Shown in pieces: positions 37,000 to 46,705 of a stretch of 64,000 nt of DNA. The notes beneath the pieces were generated by a model. That model worked only from the letters and a program-made list of their open reading frames with translations. It made no database searches and was not told the origin of the DNA. The stretch is from the NCBI GenBank assembly GCA_037501455.1, contig CM074856.1:17009001-17073000 (forward strand), in the 5' to 3' direction. Positions within the stretch are counted from its first letter, which is position 1. Each line of letters opens with the position of its first letter. Both the position numbers and the translations under genes were made by a program. The stretch comes from Lantana camara (taxonomy: Eukaryota > Streptophyta > Magnoliopsida > Lamiales > Verbenaceae).

Positions 37000-37542
37000 G
37001 CTTTTGGCCACACTATCAGAGGCCCAAACTCCAGTTCCAGAGGTTCAATTCGATCGTTTTGCAAATTTTCCAGAGGAGGCCCGTGGGATAACGTCACAGC
37101 TGTTTTCAATTATCATAAAAATGCTGATACTGGATGATGATGATGAGGATGACACAACTGGTTTTCATGTTGGGCAGCGGTTTCTTCACAGACTCGCCAC
37201 GGCTGTTGGCGGCGAGTCTATGGTTGGTGTGGCATTTGAGCATTTGCCGGTGTATATATCCTCTCCTGAGTGGCCAAAACAACACGCTGCCCTTATCGCA
37301 ATTATTCAAATTGCGAAGGGTTTGAAGGTACTTTTAACTTTATTTTCTGTTGTGATTTCTTATAGCTGTTGAATTCTTTGACTCTGTTCTGTGAATTTCT
37401 TTATTTGGTTCTGTATAGCTTCTGTATAGGGGTTTATCTTTCAGCTTGTTGTGTTGGGCTTTTACGGATTGTTGACAAAATTGTGTTTGTGTATGGTGTG
37501 GAATGTACAATGAAGACTTAAGCCTATTGCTGTAATTTTTCA

Positions 37543-37706
37543 TGGATGTTAGACTTGTGAATTCTTGACGTAATTCCTGTCCAAATAGAGGTTATGACTT
37601 ATGACTGAGAATGTAGAGCATTCATGGATGTTCGACTTGTGAATTCTTGACATAATTACTGTCCATTTACAGGTTATGACCGAGCATGAAGAGCATGTAG
37701 AGCAAG
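37543..37706 (+). repeat. 82 bp tandem duplication over an intron-exon border
   Basis: CATGGATGTTAGACTTGTGAATT at 37541 recurs at 37623. Both units end in AG followed by GTTATGAC, so a second, decayed acceptor lies upstream of importin exon 3. Confidence 0.8.
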
Positions 37707-38607
37707 TAACGAGGTTGATATTGAATTCGGTTCAACACCCTAATCCTCGTCTGAGATGGGCTGCTCTAAATGCCATTGACCGACTGTCAAAAATCATAGG
37801 CGCAGATCAGCTTATCCTGAAAGCACTCCAAACGATTGTTTCTTAGCAGCAAATGAAGGATTGTATATCCTGAAAGCACTCCAAATGATTGTTTCTTAGC
37901 ACTTAGCAGTATCAAATGATTGTTTCTTAGCAGCAGATGAAGGATTTTATGGTATACTTAGGGGTGTTCAAGAAAATCGGAAACCGAAAAACCGAACCGA
38001 ACCGGTCGAAAACCGAACCGAACCGAACCGACCGAAGAGTGTTCGGTTCGGTTTTCGGTTTGCCTCTTATGGATTTTCGGTTTTTCGGTTTTTTCGGTTC
38101 GGTTTCACGGTTAAACCGAACCAAACCGAAAACCGAGATGTTTCGGTTTATGGTTCGGTTAACCGAACCGAAAACCGAACCGTTGCAATTATTATTATTA
38201 TTTTTTTTTATAATTCTATATGTATTGGAAAATTAGAAAACGTTATTACGTTTTTTGGGAATTAAGAGAACATATGCTGCGTGTGTTCTCCAGGAGTCCA
38301 GATCAAGTTCCATTCCAAATTTCCAATTCCAAAATAGTTGGGAATTAAGAGAACATATGCTGCGTGTGTTCTCCAGGAGTCCAGATCCAGTTCCATTCCA
38401 AATTTCCAATTCCAAAATAGATCCCCAATCTCGTTCTTGAACCCTAGTGTTCTTCACTTCTTTGCCCCAATTCGCATCTGCAGATCTGCTGACCGCTGCT
38501 CCAGCTTCTCTTCTCCGGCAAGGCGAGTCGGCGACGGCGAGGCGACAAGACAACGAAGACGACCCGACGACCAGGCGAGGCGACAGCCGACAAGTTCACT
38601 CAGTCAA

Positions 38608-38792
38608 GGTGAGATTTTTTCCAATTTTTTCCAGTTTTTTTTCTTTTCGTTTCGATTTTCAGCTTCTCTTTCAAGTTCTAGTTTTTTTTCCAGTTCTTTT
38701 TCTTTTCGTTTCTTTTCTTTTCGATTTTTCGCTGCTCCAGCTTCTCTTCTAAGCTCACTCAGCTTCTCTTTTTTCCAATCTGTATGTTTTAG
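38608..38792 (+). other. Likely 5' UTR intron of the hAT transposase gene
   Basis: Donor AAG|GTGAGA at about 38608 and a T-rich tract ending TGTTTTAG just before the ATG at 38793. Confidence 0.6.
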
Positions 38793-40962
38793 ATGGATAC
38801 TATACGTGAGAATGATGAGATGGAGGTTGAGAATCCGAACAATGAGATATGCGATTCTTCGGGGTCTGATCACGGTGAGGCTTCCAGAAAAAAGAGAAAG
38901 AATGCTGATAATTGTGCAGGTTCAAAGAAAAAGAAAAAGAATTCTGATAAGTCGAAAACACGTTCTGAGGTATGGAATCACTTCTCTATCATTTATGTGG
39001 ATGGGAAACGAAAGGCAAAGTGCAATTATTGTGGGAAAGATTATGCTGCCGATTCAGCAACGAATGGAACATCTAGTTTGAAAAACCACTTGAAACAATG
39101 TAAGAAAAATCCAAACAATAAGATCGATGAATCTTACACCATTGATAGTTTCACACGTCATGTGGATTTATGTGATATGTCATCTCATTATAGTGTACCA
39201 GCTAAATTTGATCAAGAAGCTACTAGGGAGGCTTTAGTGAAGATGGTAGTAATTGATGAATTGCCCTTTAGGTTTGTGGAGGGAGAAGGGTTTAGAAAAT
39301 TTGTTGCTACTGCATGTCCTCAGTTTGTTGTTCCATCTAGAATCACCGTTGCTAGAGATTGCCTTAAGCTCTACTTTAAGGAAAAAGATGCACTTAAAGA
39401 ATACTTCAAGAAATCAAACATGCGTGTGTCTCTTACCACTGATACGTGGACTTCGAACCAAAAGTATAATTATATGTGTTTGACTGCTCACTTCATTGAT
39501 GATTCTTGGGAATTGCATAAGTATACACTTAATTTTGTTCCTATCACTAGTCACAAAGGTGAAGATCTTGGTATATTGATGGAAAAATGTCTTATGGAGT
39601 GGGGAATTGATAAGGTGTTTACTCTTACAGTTGATAATGCTTCTTCTAACGACACCACAGTTGCTTATATGAAAAAAAAGACTTGTTGCATGGAAGAAAT
39701 CAATTTGTGAAGGTAAATATCTTCATATGAGATGCATTGCTCACATTATCAATCTTGTTGTGAGAGATGGTTTGTCACAAATGGGTGAAAGTGTTGAGCG
39801 TATACGTACTGTAGTGAGATACATACGCTGTTCCCCTTCTAGATTGGCAAAATTTAAAGAATATGTGGAGGAGGAAAAGATTGAGAGTAAGAAAGTGGTG
39901 AATCTTGACTGCCCTACTAGATGGAACTCCTGTTATTTCATGCTTGAAACAGCTGTCACTCTTCGTAGTGCATTTGATAGATATGAAGTTTGTGAGAAGA
40001 ATTTTCGAGATGATTTTGGTCCCAACGGACCTTATGGTAGGATTGGACTCCCTACTATTGCAGATTGGGTTGTGATTGAGAGGTTTGTGAAAATCTTACA
40101 GCATTTTTATGCTTTCACTGTACAAATCTCTGCTACAAAGTTTGTGACATCGAATGTGTTCCTTGATCAAGTTAGTAACATTGATGCCTTAATTAAGAAG
40201 TGGATATTGAGTCCAGATGAGGGTTTGGCAAGAGTTGCTTTAAAAATGAAAGACAAATTTGACAAATATTGGGGTGATCCGGTGAAGATGAATATGAATT
40301 TATACCTTGTTGTTGTTCTTGATCCTCGTCACAAGATGAAGTACGTCACTTTCACCCTTAAGAGGATGTATAATGATGAGTTAGCAACGGAGATTGGGAA
40401 ACGGGTGACTAAGGCCTTGGAGGAGTCTTTTGAAGATTACAAAAAACTATATGGTCCTCCTAGGCCATCTTCTCAAGAGGCAATGTCTAGCATGAGTAGT
40501 GTTCTACCAACCGATGACACTATTAGCCAAGAAATGTTGGAGGTTATGGCTGAAAAGGAACGAGAATATCGTGAACAATGTATCTTGGAGGATGGAGATT
40601 TGGATAATTCTTCGGAGCTTGACATATATTTGAGTGAGAAGAAAGAAAAGAATTTGCCCGGCTTTGACATTCTAGGATGGTGGAAAGTTAACTCTATTCG
40701 ATTCCCGATTTTATCAAAGTTGGCTCGTGATTTGTTAGCTATGCCAATATCCACCGTAGCTTCGGAGTCGACTTTTAGCACATCCGGTCGTATCATTGAT
40801 GACTTCCGGGCATCTTTGACACCAAGAATGGCTCAAGCCCTTGTATGTACTCAAGATTGGCTTCGAAATGGCTCTCCAAAACTACCGGTTGAAGAAGAAT
40901 ACGAAGTTTTAGAAAGTGTTGAAGAAGGTATTTTACTTTTGAAGTTTAATAATCGTGTTTGA
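38793..40962 (+). pseudogene. hAT transposase, broken by one frameshift in an A8 run
   Basis: From ATG 38793, a BED zinc finger spans residues about 60-103 (WNHF start; C77, C80, H99, C103; GTSSLKNHL). Then comes the hAT RNase-H-like core (LTTDTWTS; LTVDNAS). The frame stops at 39710. The second part, in another frame, runs from about 39676 to 40962 with CIAHIINLVVRDGL, LDCPTRWNS and the C-terminal hAT dimerisation domain (WWKVNSIRFPILSKLARDLL, ASESTFSTSGRI). The two parts meet in a run of eight A at 39672-39679; one extra A explains the shift. The lysine-rich N-terminus looks like a nuclear localisation signal. Otherwise the gene appears well preserved, so loss of function is recent. Confidence 0.93.
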
Positions 40963-41861
40963 TATTAATATTATCATAATTCTACAATTACTTAGTTTTC
41001 ATTGATTTTAATTTAGATGCAATGTCAACTGGAAGTGGAACCGGAGACTCGGTGGTTCTTAGTGCCTAAAGGGAGCATGTAATTGGTAATGTTATATTTA
41101 TTAGCTAGTATTTGATCATTTGATTTATTATTATTATTATTTAATAATTATAATTTGTAGTTATTGCTAAGGAGGAAAGATGTTGAAGTCTCGAAGATTT
41201 GATTATTTGAAGCTTGAAGAGAATTTGAAGAAGTTGCATTATTGTCATTTAATTTGGTATCTTTGGCCTTTGTTATTTAGATTTCAGACAATATGTTTGT
41301 AATGTTTTCAATTTTCATGCCTAATGTTCTGTAATGTTTTTCATGCCTAAATTGGTTCTGTAATGTTCTTCTGTAATGTTGGTCTTGGAGATGAGTTCTG
41401 TAATGTTGGGAGTCTTGGAGATGATTAATGACTGACTGACTGTCTTAGGCCTTTATTTTAGTTTTTTTTTTAAATAGCATTTGGGTTCGGTTTTTCGGCC
41501 GGAAACCGAAACTGTTCGGTTAAAACCGAACCGAACCGAACACGTTTCGGTTCGGTTTCGGTTTAGGTTTCCGGAAAACCGACGGTTCGGTTAACCGAAC
41601 CGAAACTTCGGTTCGGCCGAAAAACCGAACCGTGAACACCCTTGGGTATACTTGAATGGATGTATTTGGATTTTCAGATGATATACTTGAATGAAAGTAG
41701 TTGGAGCTAAATTCATGAGTTAAATTTGAATCTGTTTGGAAATTTTTTAAAGGAAAACTTTTAAATGATCGAAGGGTAATTACTTTTAGATATGTGGTGC
41801 TAAGGGGTTGATATGACTTAACAAAATGGGATTTAATGATTAGAATATTGTAAAATTATAT

Positions 41862-42945
41862 TAAAGACAGTCCAGCTTTCATGTATTTAGTTCGTGGGAT
41901 CATCTCTGCCGTAGTAAGTTTGTGGAGGGATGGGATTTCGGAGAATTAAACTTTTCAACCTTGCTATGTTGGTGAAGCAGCTTTGGCGGTTGATTCGGTA
42001 TCCCGATAGTCTTATCAGCCGTATTTTGAAACCAAGGTATTTCCCTCACTCGGAAGTATGGGATGCTTCCCTCGGGTGGTCCCCATCTTATAATTGGAGA
42101 AGCCTCCATTCGGCCCGGTATCTCATTGCAGCGGAAACTAGGTGGAGGATTTGTGATGGGGCTAAAGTACACATATGGTAAGATAGGTGGCTGCTGAAGG
42201 GCCTGGAGTTCAGACCGAGATTCGTTCAAGGCGGTACGTTGTAGCCGGAATGGGTGTCGAAATTTGAAAGAGGGTCTGTCAGCGTGGGACGAGGTGAGAG
42301 TAACGGGTTGTCGACGATCTTCAATGAGGAGGACGCTAAAACCATTTTGAGCATCCCGTTGGGCGAAAGAAGAAGGGAGGATACGATGATTTGGTGGCCC
42401 AACAGCTCGGGCGTGTTCTCAGTAAAAAGCGCATACGCCCTCGCACTTAACTTAGTGGATCGGGACAGGGCATCACCCTCTCTTTCCGAGTCGCACCCAG
42501 TGTGGTAACAGCTCTGGAATTTTGATGTTCGGCCCAAGAGTCGTACATTTCTTTGGCGATGCTGTCGGAATATTCTCCCCACAGGAGCCAATCTGCGTCG
42601 GAGGCATTGTGAGGGGAAGGTGGAATGTGTTCATTGTGGGGACAGTAACGAAGATACTGCCCATGCTCTGGTCTCCTGCTCGTTCACAAGACAAGTGTGG
42701 GCTGTCTCGAACATTCCCTGGCATATTATCTCTGGCTTAGCTGCGGATTTCGTGGAGGGGCTGAGTCGGGCTCTGGACGTTCTGGATGTGGAGGGAGGAA
42801 GAAAGTTGGTGACTTTATTGTGGGCGGTGTGGGAGCATCGCAACAAAAAGAGGATGGAGGGTGAGACCAAGCTGGCTCACCAGATTGTTGATGCTGCCAT
42901 GGAGTACGCCAATCCTTGCCGCACCATTGCAGATGAGAGGTGATA
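41862..42945 (+). pseudogene. 3' fragment of a LINE ORF2 (zinc-binding RT-associated domain)
   Basis: Broken frames match the region after reverse transcriptase in plant L1-like LINEs: LFNLAMLVKQLWRL, YNWRSLH, RWRICDGAKVHIW with a stop before DRW, then FSVKSAYALAL and the zf-RVT domain (FLWRC..NILPTGANL, C-x2-C near CVHCGDSNEDTAHAL). Stops and frame changes are seen at about 42181, 42243 and 42506. The 5' end is truncated as usual for LINEs; a poly-A tail is not clear. Confidence 0.8.
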
Positions 42946-43100
42946 TTATAAAAATGGTGTGTTTTGACTTTTATTTTGCAATTATAGTATATATTGTATA
43001 GAGTTTATAATTTTGGTGTAAGACGTCTTTTCCAAGGGCGTCTTCATCATTTTCCAGTTTTTGTATATTTATGATTAAGACCCATAGTTTATAAATGTTT

Positions 43101-43385
43101 TCAATTTGGTCCATTAATTTCTCTTTCGTGTATTTTTTCTATAAATTTATTATTTATATGATTTATTATTTTTCCTTTTTCTTTTATACCTTGTATAATT
43201 GTGTCTCTATTTAATATATCTTTATTTATTGTTCGTTCGTAATTTTTCTGATATATTTCTTTTTTCTGTAAAGATGTTTCTAAATTTTTTCCCATTTGTT
43301 TAATATTTTTAGTTTTCATGATTTCTTTTAATCGGTGTCTTTCTTCTGTTATAGTATCTAATTCTATTTTTGGTTTATAACTCAA
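43101..43385 (-). CDS. EPRV small ORF, about 94 aa, C-terminus ending in REING
   Basis: Lysine-rich, probably helical (EERHRLKEIMKTKNI). It has no ATG at the 5' end of the open frame (starts at a TTG), so it may be a frameshifted continuation of the ORF before it or rely on re-initiation. Its end (EKIHEREING) closely matches the end of the ORF at 51009-51218 (EKICQREING). Function unknown. Confidence 0.5.
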   Translation of the reverse strand: MSYKPKIELDTITEERHRLKEIMKTKNIKQMGKNLETSLQKKEIYQKNYERTINKDILNRDTIIQGIKEKGKIINHINNKFIEKIHEREINGPN

Positions 43386-43387
43386 GA

Positions 43388-43609
43388 TTAAGCATGTGAC
43401 ATTTGATATGCTGTATCTCTTTTTCTTTTGGTATTGCTTAAATCTTCGTTTGCAGTTTTTATCATTATCTCTTGAATTCGTTGTGATATATTTTTATCGT
43501 GTCTTAAATTATGGTATGCCATTTTAACAAGATATTCATCTATAATAACTTGTTCTTCTAATTCTTGTATATTTCGTGTTATCCTTGTTTTGTAATTAAA
43601 TCTTTCCAT
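43388..43609 (-). CDS. EPRV small ORF, 73 aa
   Basis: ATG 43609 overlaps the end of the preceding ORF (ATG/TAA overlap), as in tightly packed caulimovirid genomes translated by re-initiation. Charged, helical, no recognised domain. Confidence 0.5.
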   Translation of the reverse strand: MERFNYKTRITRNIQELEEQVIIDEYLVKMAYHNLRHDKNISQRIQEIMIKTANEDLSNTKRKRDTAYQMSHA

Positions 43610-43800
43610 TATGTTATAGTTAATTGTGTAACTATTTGTTTTGATTTTTCTAAACTAATAATGTTTTTCAAATGTTGTGTCGCATCTGTTTTACGATCTT
43701 CGTTTTTAGCTTTTAAGTAAAGTTTTACTTCTCTATCATAACTTTCGTTTATTGATTTTATATTGTCTTTATAAAATTTTTGTCTATTATAATCATACAT
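43609..43800 (-). CDS. EPRV small ORF, 63 aa, first after the primer site
   Basis: ATG 43800, about 45 nt after the PBS. It shares a weak pattern (LYLxAxN ... AxxH) with the 60 aa ORF at 51220-51402. Function unknown. Confidence 0.5.
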   Translation of the reverse strand: MYDYNRQKFYKDNIKSINESYDREVKLYLKAKNEDRKTDATQHLKNIISLEKSKQIVTQLTIT

Positions 43801-43844
43801 TTTTGGATTATTATTCGTGTTTTAGTATTTTAGAATCGTATACG

Positions 43845-43857
43845 GGCTCTGATACCA
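43845..43857 (-). other. EPRV minus-strand DNA primer site (tRNA-Met)
   Basis: The minus strand reads TGGTATCAGAGCC, complementary to the 3' end of plant initiator tRNA-Met and the conventional start of caulimovirid genomes. It begins 7 nt after the movement protein stop codon. Confidence 0.9.
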
Positions 43858-43864
43858 GAAAAGA

Positions 43865-44836
43865 TCAGAGTGTTTCCTTGATAGTGGTGGTTAGTTTAGC
43901 CATTTGATCGGCTAATTGTGTAAATTCGTTTTCAGTTATTTCATTAGAAGATTCCTCTTCTTTAAAATGTTTAATAGAGGCCCGTGTACTAGTACTAGTT
44001 TCATTAGTTCTTTGGTTTGGTGGTAGGTATGTATAACATGTACTTTTACTTTTTAAAAGTTTAGGTGTTTTATTTTGAAAAACATTAGTGTTAACATATT
44101 GTATAATAGGTGTTTTTGGTATGTATTTTATACGAGAAACTTCTCGAAAAATATCTTCCATATATATTTTATCGGTGTTTTTAAATTGTATACTATGATG
44201 GCTGTTTGTTAAAGCATATCCAATAGTATATGTTATTGAAAATGGATAATCATTTGTTTCCATTAAATCTTGTCTATCAAATTTATAGGCAATATTTAAA
44301 GATTTATCTAGTTTTTCGGTTACAAGTGGTATAGCATAGTGTAAAGCTACATTAAAAAGTAGTTTAGTATAAGCAAGGTTTCCTTCAATTATTCCAAGTA
44401 TTTTATCTTTTATGTTCATAATTCTGTCATCACATATAACTAGTTTTATAGGTGAGTTTATTCCTTCAGCAAATGTGCTCTTAATTAGTATCTGTATTGT
44501 AGAGATATGTATATATCCTATTTCACTAGGTGTATATTTTGCTTTTTTAATTTTCTGAATTATATCAGCTTTGTTTATCAACGAAATAGCTTGTGTCCCT
44601 TTTGTTGTAGAAATTTCAATGGGTGTTTCACATGTAAATTTTCCATATAGAATAATGTTTTTTCTGCTCAGTTTTGTTTTTAAATCTGTTTTCATATCTT
44701 GTCCATCAATTAAGTTTAATTCTTTTCTTCTAACTTTGTTTAATTTTTTGTTGTCTATTACAATATCTTGAGAAAAATATCCATATTCTTCGGTTGTTTC
44801 AAAGTTTTCTATTTGATCTATCAAACTCGTCTCCAT
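43865..44836 (-). CDS. EPRV movement protein (30K superfamily), 323 aa
   Basis: ATG 44836. The N-terminal two thirds have the beta-rich pattern of caulimovirid movement proteins (NIILYGKFTCETPIEIST; GYIHISTIQILIKSTF; IPLVTEKLD), which make tubules through plasmodesmata. The C-terminal about 60 residues are acidic and heptad-like, the usual site of virion-associated-protein contact. The frame is intact. It lies between the promoter and the primer site rather than after the primer site. Confidence 0.8.
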   Translation of the reverse strand: METSLIDQIENFETTEEYGYFSQDIVIDNKKLNKVRRKELNLIDGQDMKTDLKTKLSRKNIILYGKFTCETPIEISTTKGTQAISLINKADIIQKIKKAKYTPSEIGYIHISTIQILIKSTFAEGINSPIKLVICDDRIMNIKDKILGIIEGNLAYTKLLFNVALHYAIPLVTEKLDKSLNIAYKFDRQDLMETNDYPFSITYTIGYALTNSHHSIQFKNTDKIYMEDIFREVSRIKYIPKTPIIQYVNTNVFQNKTPKLLKSKSTCYTYLPPNQRTNETSTSTRASIKHFKEEESSNEITENEFTQLADQMAKLTTTIKETL

Positions 44837-45146
44837 GTATATAATCTTTAGTATACAAAAATGTAAATAACGTTTTCAGAACGAAGTTTGTATTGTTTAC
44901 CTGTTTGTGTGTTCATATCTACTGTCTTCATGCACTCCATGTTACCTGTTCATCATCTCTTCAAAATATATGTTTGGTTTTTGTATGAGAATTGTTTAGT
45001 TGTGTATGGTTGTGTATGGTTCTGCTATTCAGGCGTGAGGCCAACAGAAAAGAAAAGCTGAAAGGCTTTTGAAACTCAGAGAGTTTTGATCAACACATGA
45101 TCTTTTTCTCTATTCAAGTCTGAATATTACATACTTCATTGAGGCC

Positions 45147-45154
45147 ATTATATA
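45147..45154 (-). promoter_or_regulatory. TATA box of the EPRV genomic promoter
   Basis: Minus strand CCTATATAATGG in the intergenic region between viroplasmin (ends 45345) and movement protein (starts 44836), the place of the 35S-type promoter in the family. A start near 45120 would leave a leader of almost 300 nt before the movement protein. Confidence 0.75.
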
Positions 45155-45317
45155 GGCACTCGACTCACTATTACAGACGCGTTTTTATTTACAAAAGTCA
45201 AAAAAGTAAACAAAAACAATAATGGTGCTCAACAACTGCACCTAAAAAGCAGACAGAGACATAAAGTCTGCATTATTGAAGTGTGTTCGTCATTGCTTAC
45301 GTTTTCCCTTGAGTGTT

Positions 45318-45337
45318 TGACGTCATTGCATGCGTCA
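45318..45337 (-). promoter_or_regulatory. as-1-like enhancer element of the EPRV promoter
   Basis: On the minus strand two TGACG pentamers form TGACGCATGCAATGACGTCA, the arrangement of the as-1 element bound by TGA bZIP factors in the CaMV 35S promoter. A third TGACG lies at 45288-45292. The pair is about 165 bp upstream of the TATA box, further than in CaMV. Confidence 0.7.
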
Positions 45338-45344
45338 GTTTACA

Positions 45345-46610
45345 TTATTCTTCAGTAACAGTGTCTTCCTTTATTGACTCGTTTGAATTGTGGGACCCTG
45401 TTTCTTCAGCTTTGTCTTCTGGTTTGTCTTGGCATATTGCACAGCTGTGTTCATCAATTATCTCACTGTATTCACAGAAAATGAGTTTGACTTCCATAGG
45501 AAGTGTCTTCAAGCTGTGTTCTTCAATCTTGATGAAAGTTTTCTCAAAGTTTTCCAACGTTTTTAATTGTAACGGTGGAATTGTATATCTTGAAGATCCA
45601 TATATCAAATGATAATTGGATTTGTAGTTTATTTTGACATTACTGTCCTTGTTTATCTCCTGTGATGCATAAAATATTTGATTTAGTTGTTTTGCAACTA
45701 TCTCATTTATGTCATCAAATGTCTTCATTGTGTCGATGCTGGGGTATTCTCCATTTGAAACTATCAGTTTGATAATTCCATAAGAGTGTACTAATACTCC
45801 TTCTTCGTTGAAGATAGGATATGAAAGTGTAGATTTGAAGACTATTTCTTTGTCCATATTTCCTCTTGAGACTCGTTTAGCATAGTCTTGAAGTGTAGAC
45901 ATTAGTTTTGGGCTAAATTTTCGAAAACAGTTTGGGTTTTTAAAGTATAGGGTGTCAAGAAATCCATGTATGAAGAATTGGTATATCAAGTCTGGGTCTG
46001 TTTGTTCAAATACAACGACTTTTGGGCCGTTTCTGTTTACTGGGTACCAAAATAGGTTGTTTTTGTCTTTCTCTGGGTTGTATTCAAAAATGGATTTCAA
46101 GAGGTTGTCGAATTTTTCTTTTGAAGGTTGTATTTGGGCCTCTTTTTGGGCTGGTGTTTGAACACGGTCCATTGGGTTTACTGTAGGTATGTTTCCAAGT
46201 ACTCTCATTTTTTCTTTAAGACTGTTTTGGGTTTGAAGAGTGGTTTGGAGGGTGTTTTTATAGGTTTTTGTCTCTTCAAGGGCTTGTTTAGCTTCTTCGA
46301 AACTGGTATAGGATTTGTGTGTTATTCCTGAGTGTCCTAATATGTGTATACTTGCTTTAGACCAATGGTCGTAGATTCCACGGCTTGGACCATTGAATAT
46401 TGTATACCATTTTTTGACCTGTTTTCTTTCATCTTCACTTTCTGCTGATGATGAAGTATTCCCTTCTGCTGCTGTTTGTGGAAATGTTTTTGATTTTGTG
46501 AATGTTTTGGGTGATGGTTCCACCACGCTTGCTGGTAACTCTGATGGTGGAAGTCCTGCTGCTTGTTGGACAGCGTGTAAGGCGGCAAGAAGTTCTTGTC
46601 GTTGTGTCAT
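45345..46610 (-). CDS. EPRV viroplasmin / translational transactivator, about 421 aa
   Basis: The open frame extends to 46640, but its first codon there is TTG; ATG 46610 (MTQRQELLAA) is the likely start. Near residues 65-110 is a viroplasmin (caulimovirus VI) N-terminal domain with RNase H-like fold: KKWYTIFNGPSRGIYDHW ... GITHKSYTSFEEAKQAL. The centre carries the transactivator-like region, and the C-terminus is acidic with a C-x2-C (CAICQDKPED). The family forms inclusion bodies and allows re-initiation on polycistronic RNA, which fits the many small ORFs here. The frame is intact. Confidence 0.85.
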   Translation of the reverse strand: MTQRQELLAALHAVQQAAGLPPSELPASVVEPSPKTFTKSKTFPQTAAEGNTSSSAESEDERKQVKKWYTIFNGPSRGIYDHWSKASIHILGHSGITHKSYTSFEEAKQALEETKTYKNTLQTTLQTQNSLKEKMRVLGNIPTVNPMDRVQTPAQKEAQIQPSKEKFDNLLKSIFEYNPEKDKNNLFWYPVNRNGPKVVVFEQTDPDLIYQFFIHGFLDTLYFKNPNCFRKFSPKLMSTLQDYAKRVSRGNMDKEIVFKSTLSYPIFNEEGVLVHSYGIIKLIVSNGEYPSIDTMKTFDDINEIVAKQLNQIFYASQEINKDSNVKINYKSNYHLIYGSSRYTIPPLQLKTLENFEKTFIKIEEHSLKTLPMEVKLIFCEYSEIIDEHSCAICQDKPEDKAEETGSHNSNESIKEDTVTEE

Positions 46611-46705
46611 CTTGGATTCTGTGAATTTTTGTATTTTCAATTGTTTAGGTCTCGTGAATTGTTGTATCTCATGATCAATTGTTTCAATGTTTTATTTCAT
46701 CAAGG

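Larger units (their letters stand above)
34896..37846 (+). pseudogene. Truncated importin-5-like (karyopherin beta-3) gene with two insertions
   Basis: Exon 1, 34896-35681 (262 codons from MDEEWAAISG), encodes N-terminal HEAT repeats of an importin-5/RanBP5-type nuclear import receptor (LICELMSTSDQNRNDAAS, MSIILLRKLMSR, WPEIIPFMLECVNSDGPKLQ). Exon 2 starts at 36326 (VAKDDDLEEDSRHLILEFV) and ends at 37327, interrupted by a hAT element at 36495-36999. Exon 3 is 37673-37846 (VMTEHEEHVEQVTRLIL) and ends at TAG 37844. Without the insertion the exons sum to 1449 bp, 482 aa, less than half of the usual roughly 1100 aa; the C-terminal HEAT repeats are absent. The TAG is followed by partial duplications of the exon end. 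Upstream (34713-34865) is a GA-rich leader. Full-length family members carry ribosomal proteins and other cargo into the nucleus. This copy cannot encode a complete receptor and the exon insertion breaks its mRNA. Confidence 0.85.
37959..41644 (+). mobile_element. hAT transposon, 3.7 kb, coding but with a frameshifted transposase
   Basis: The ends TAGGGGTGTTCA and TGAACACCCTTG are inverted. An exact 8 bp target duplication GGTATACT flanks the element (37951-37958, 41645-41652). Subterminal regions hold dense CCGAAC/GTTCGG repeats at both ends, the expected transposase binding sites of hAT elements. An 83 bp tandem duplication lies at about 38256-38421. It sits immediately after the truncated importin copy. 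Confidence 0.93.

Noticed and set aside
36769..37091. Open frames with CPTRV/CPSRV-type repeats before importin exon 2 resumes
   Set aside because: They read through the hAT element repeats; only the part after 37008 is importin coding.
43845..43857. tRNA-Met-complementary site as evidence for an LTR retrotransposon
   Set aside because: No LTR precedes it; all neighbouring genes are caulimovirid and integrase is absent.
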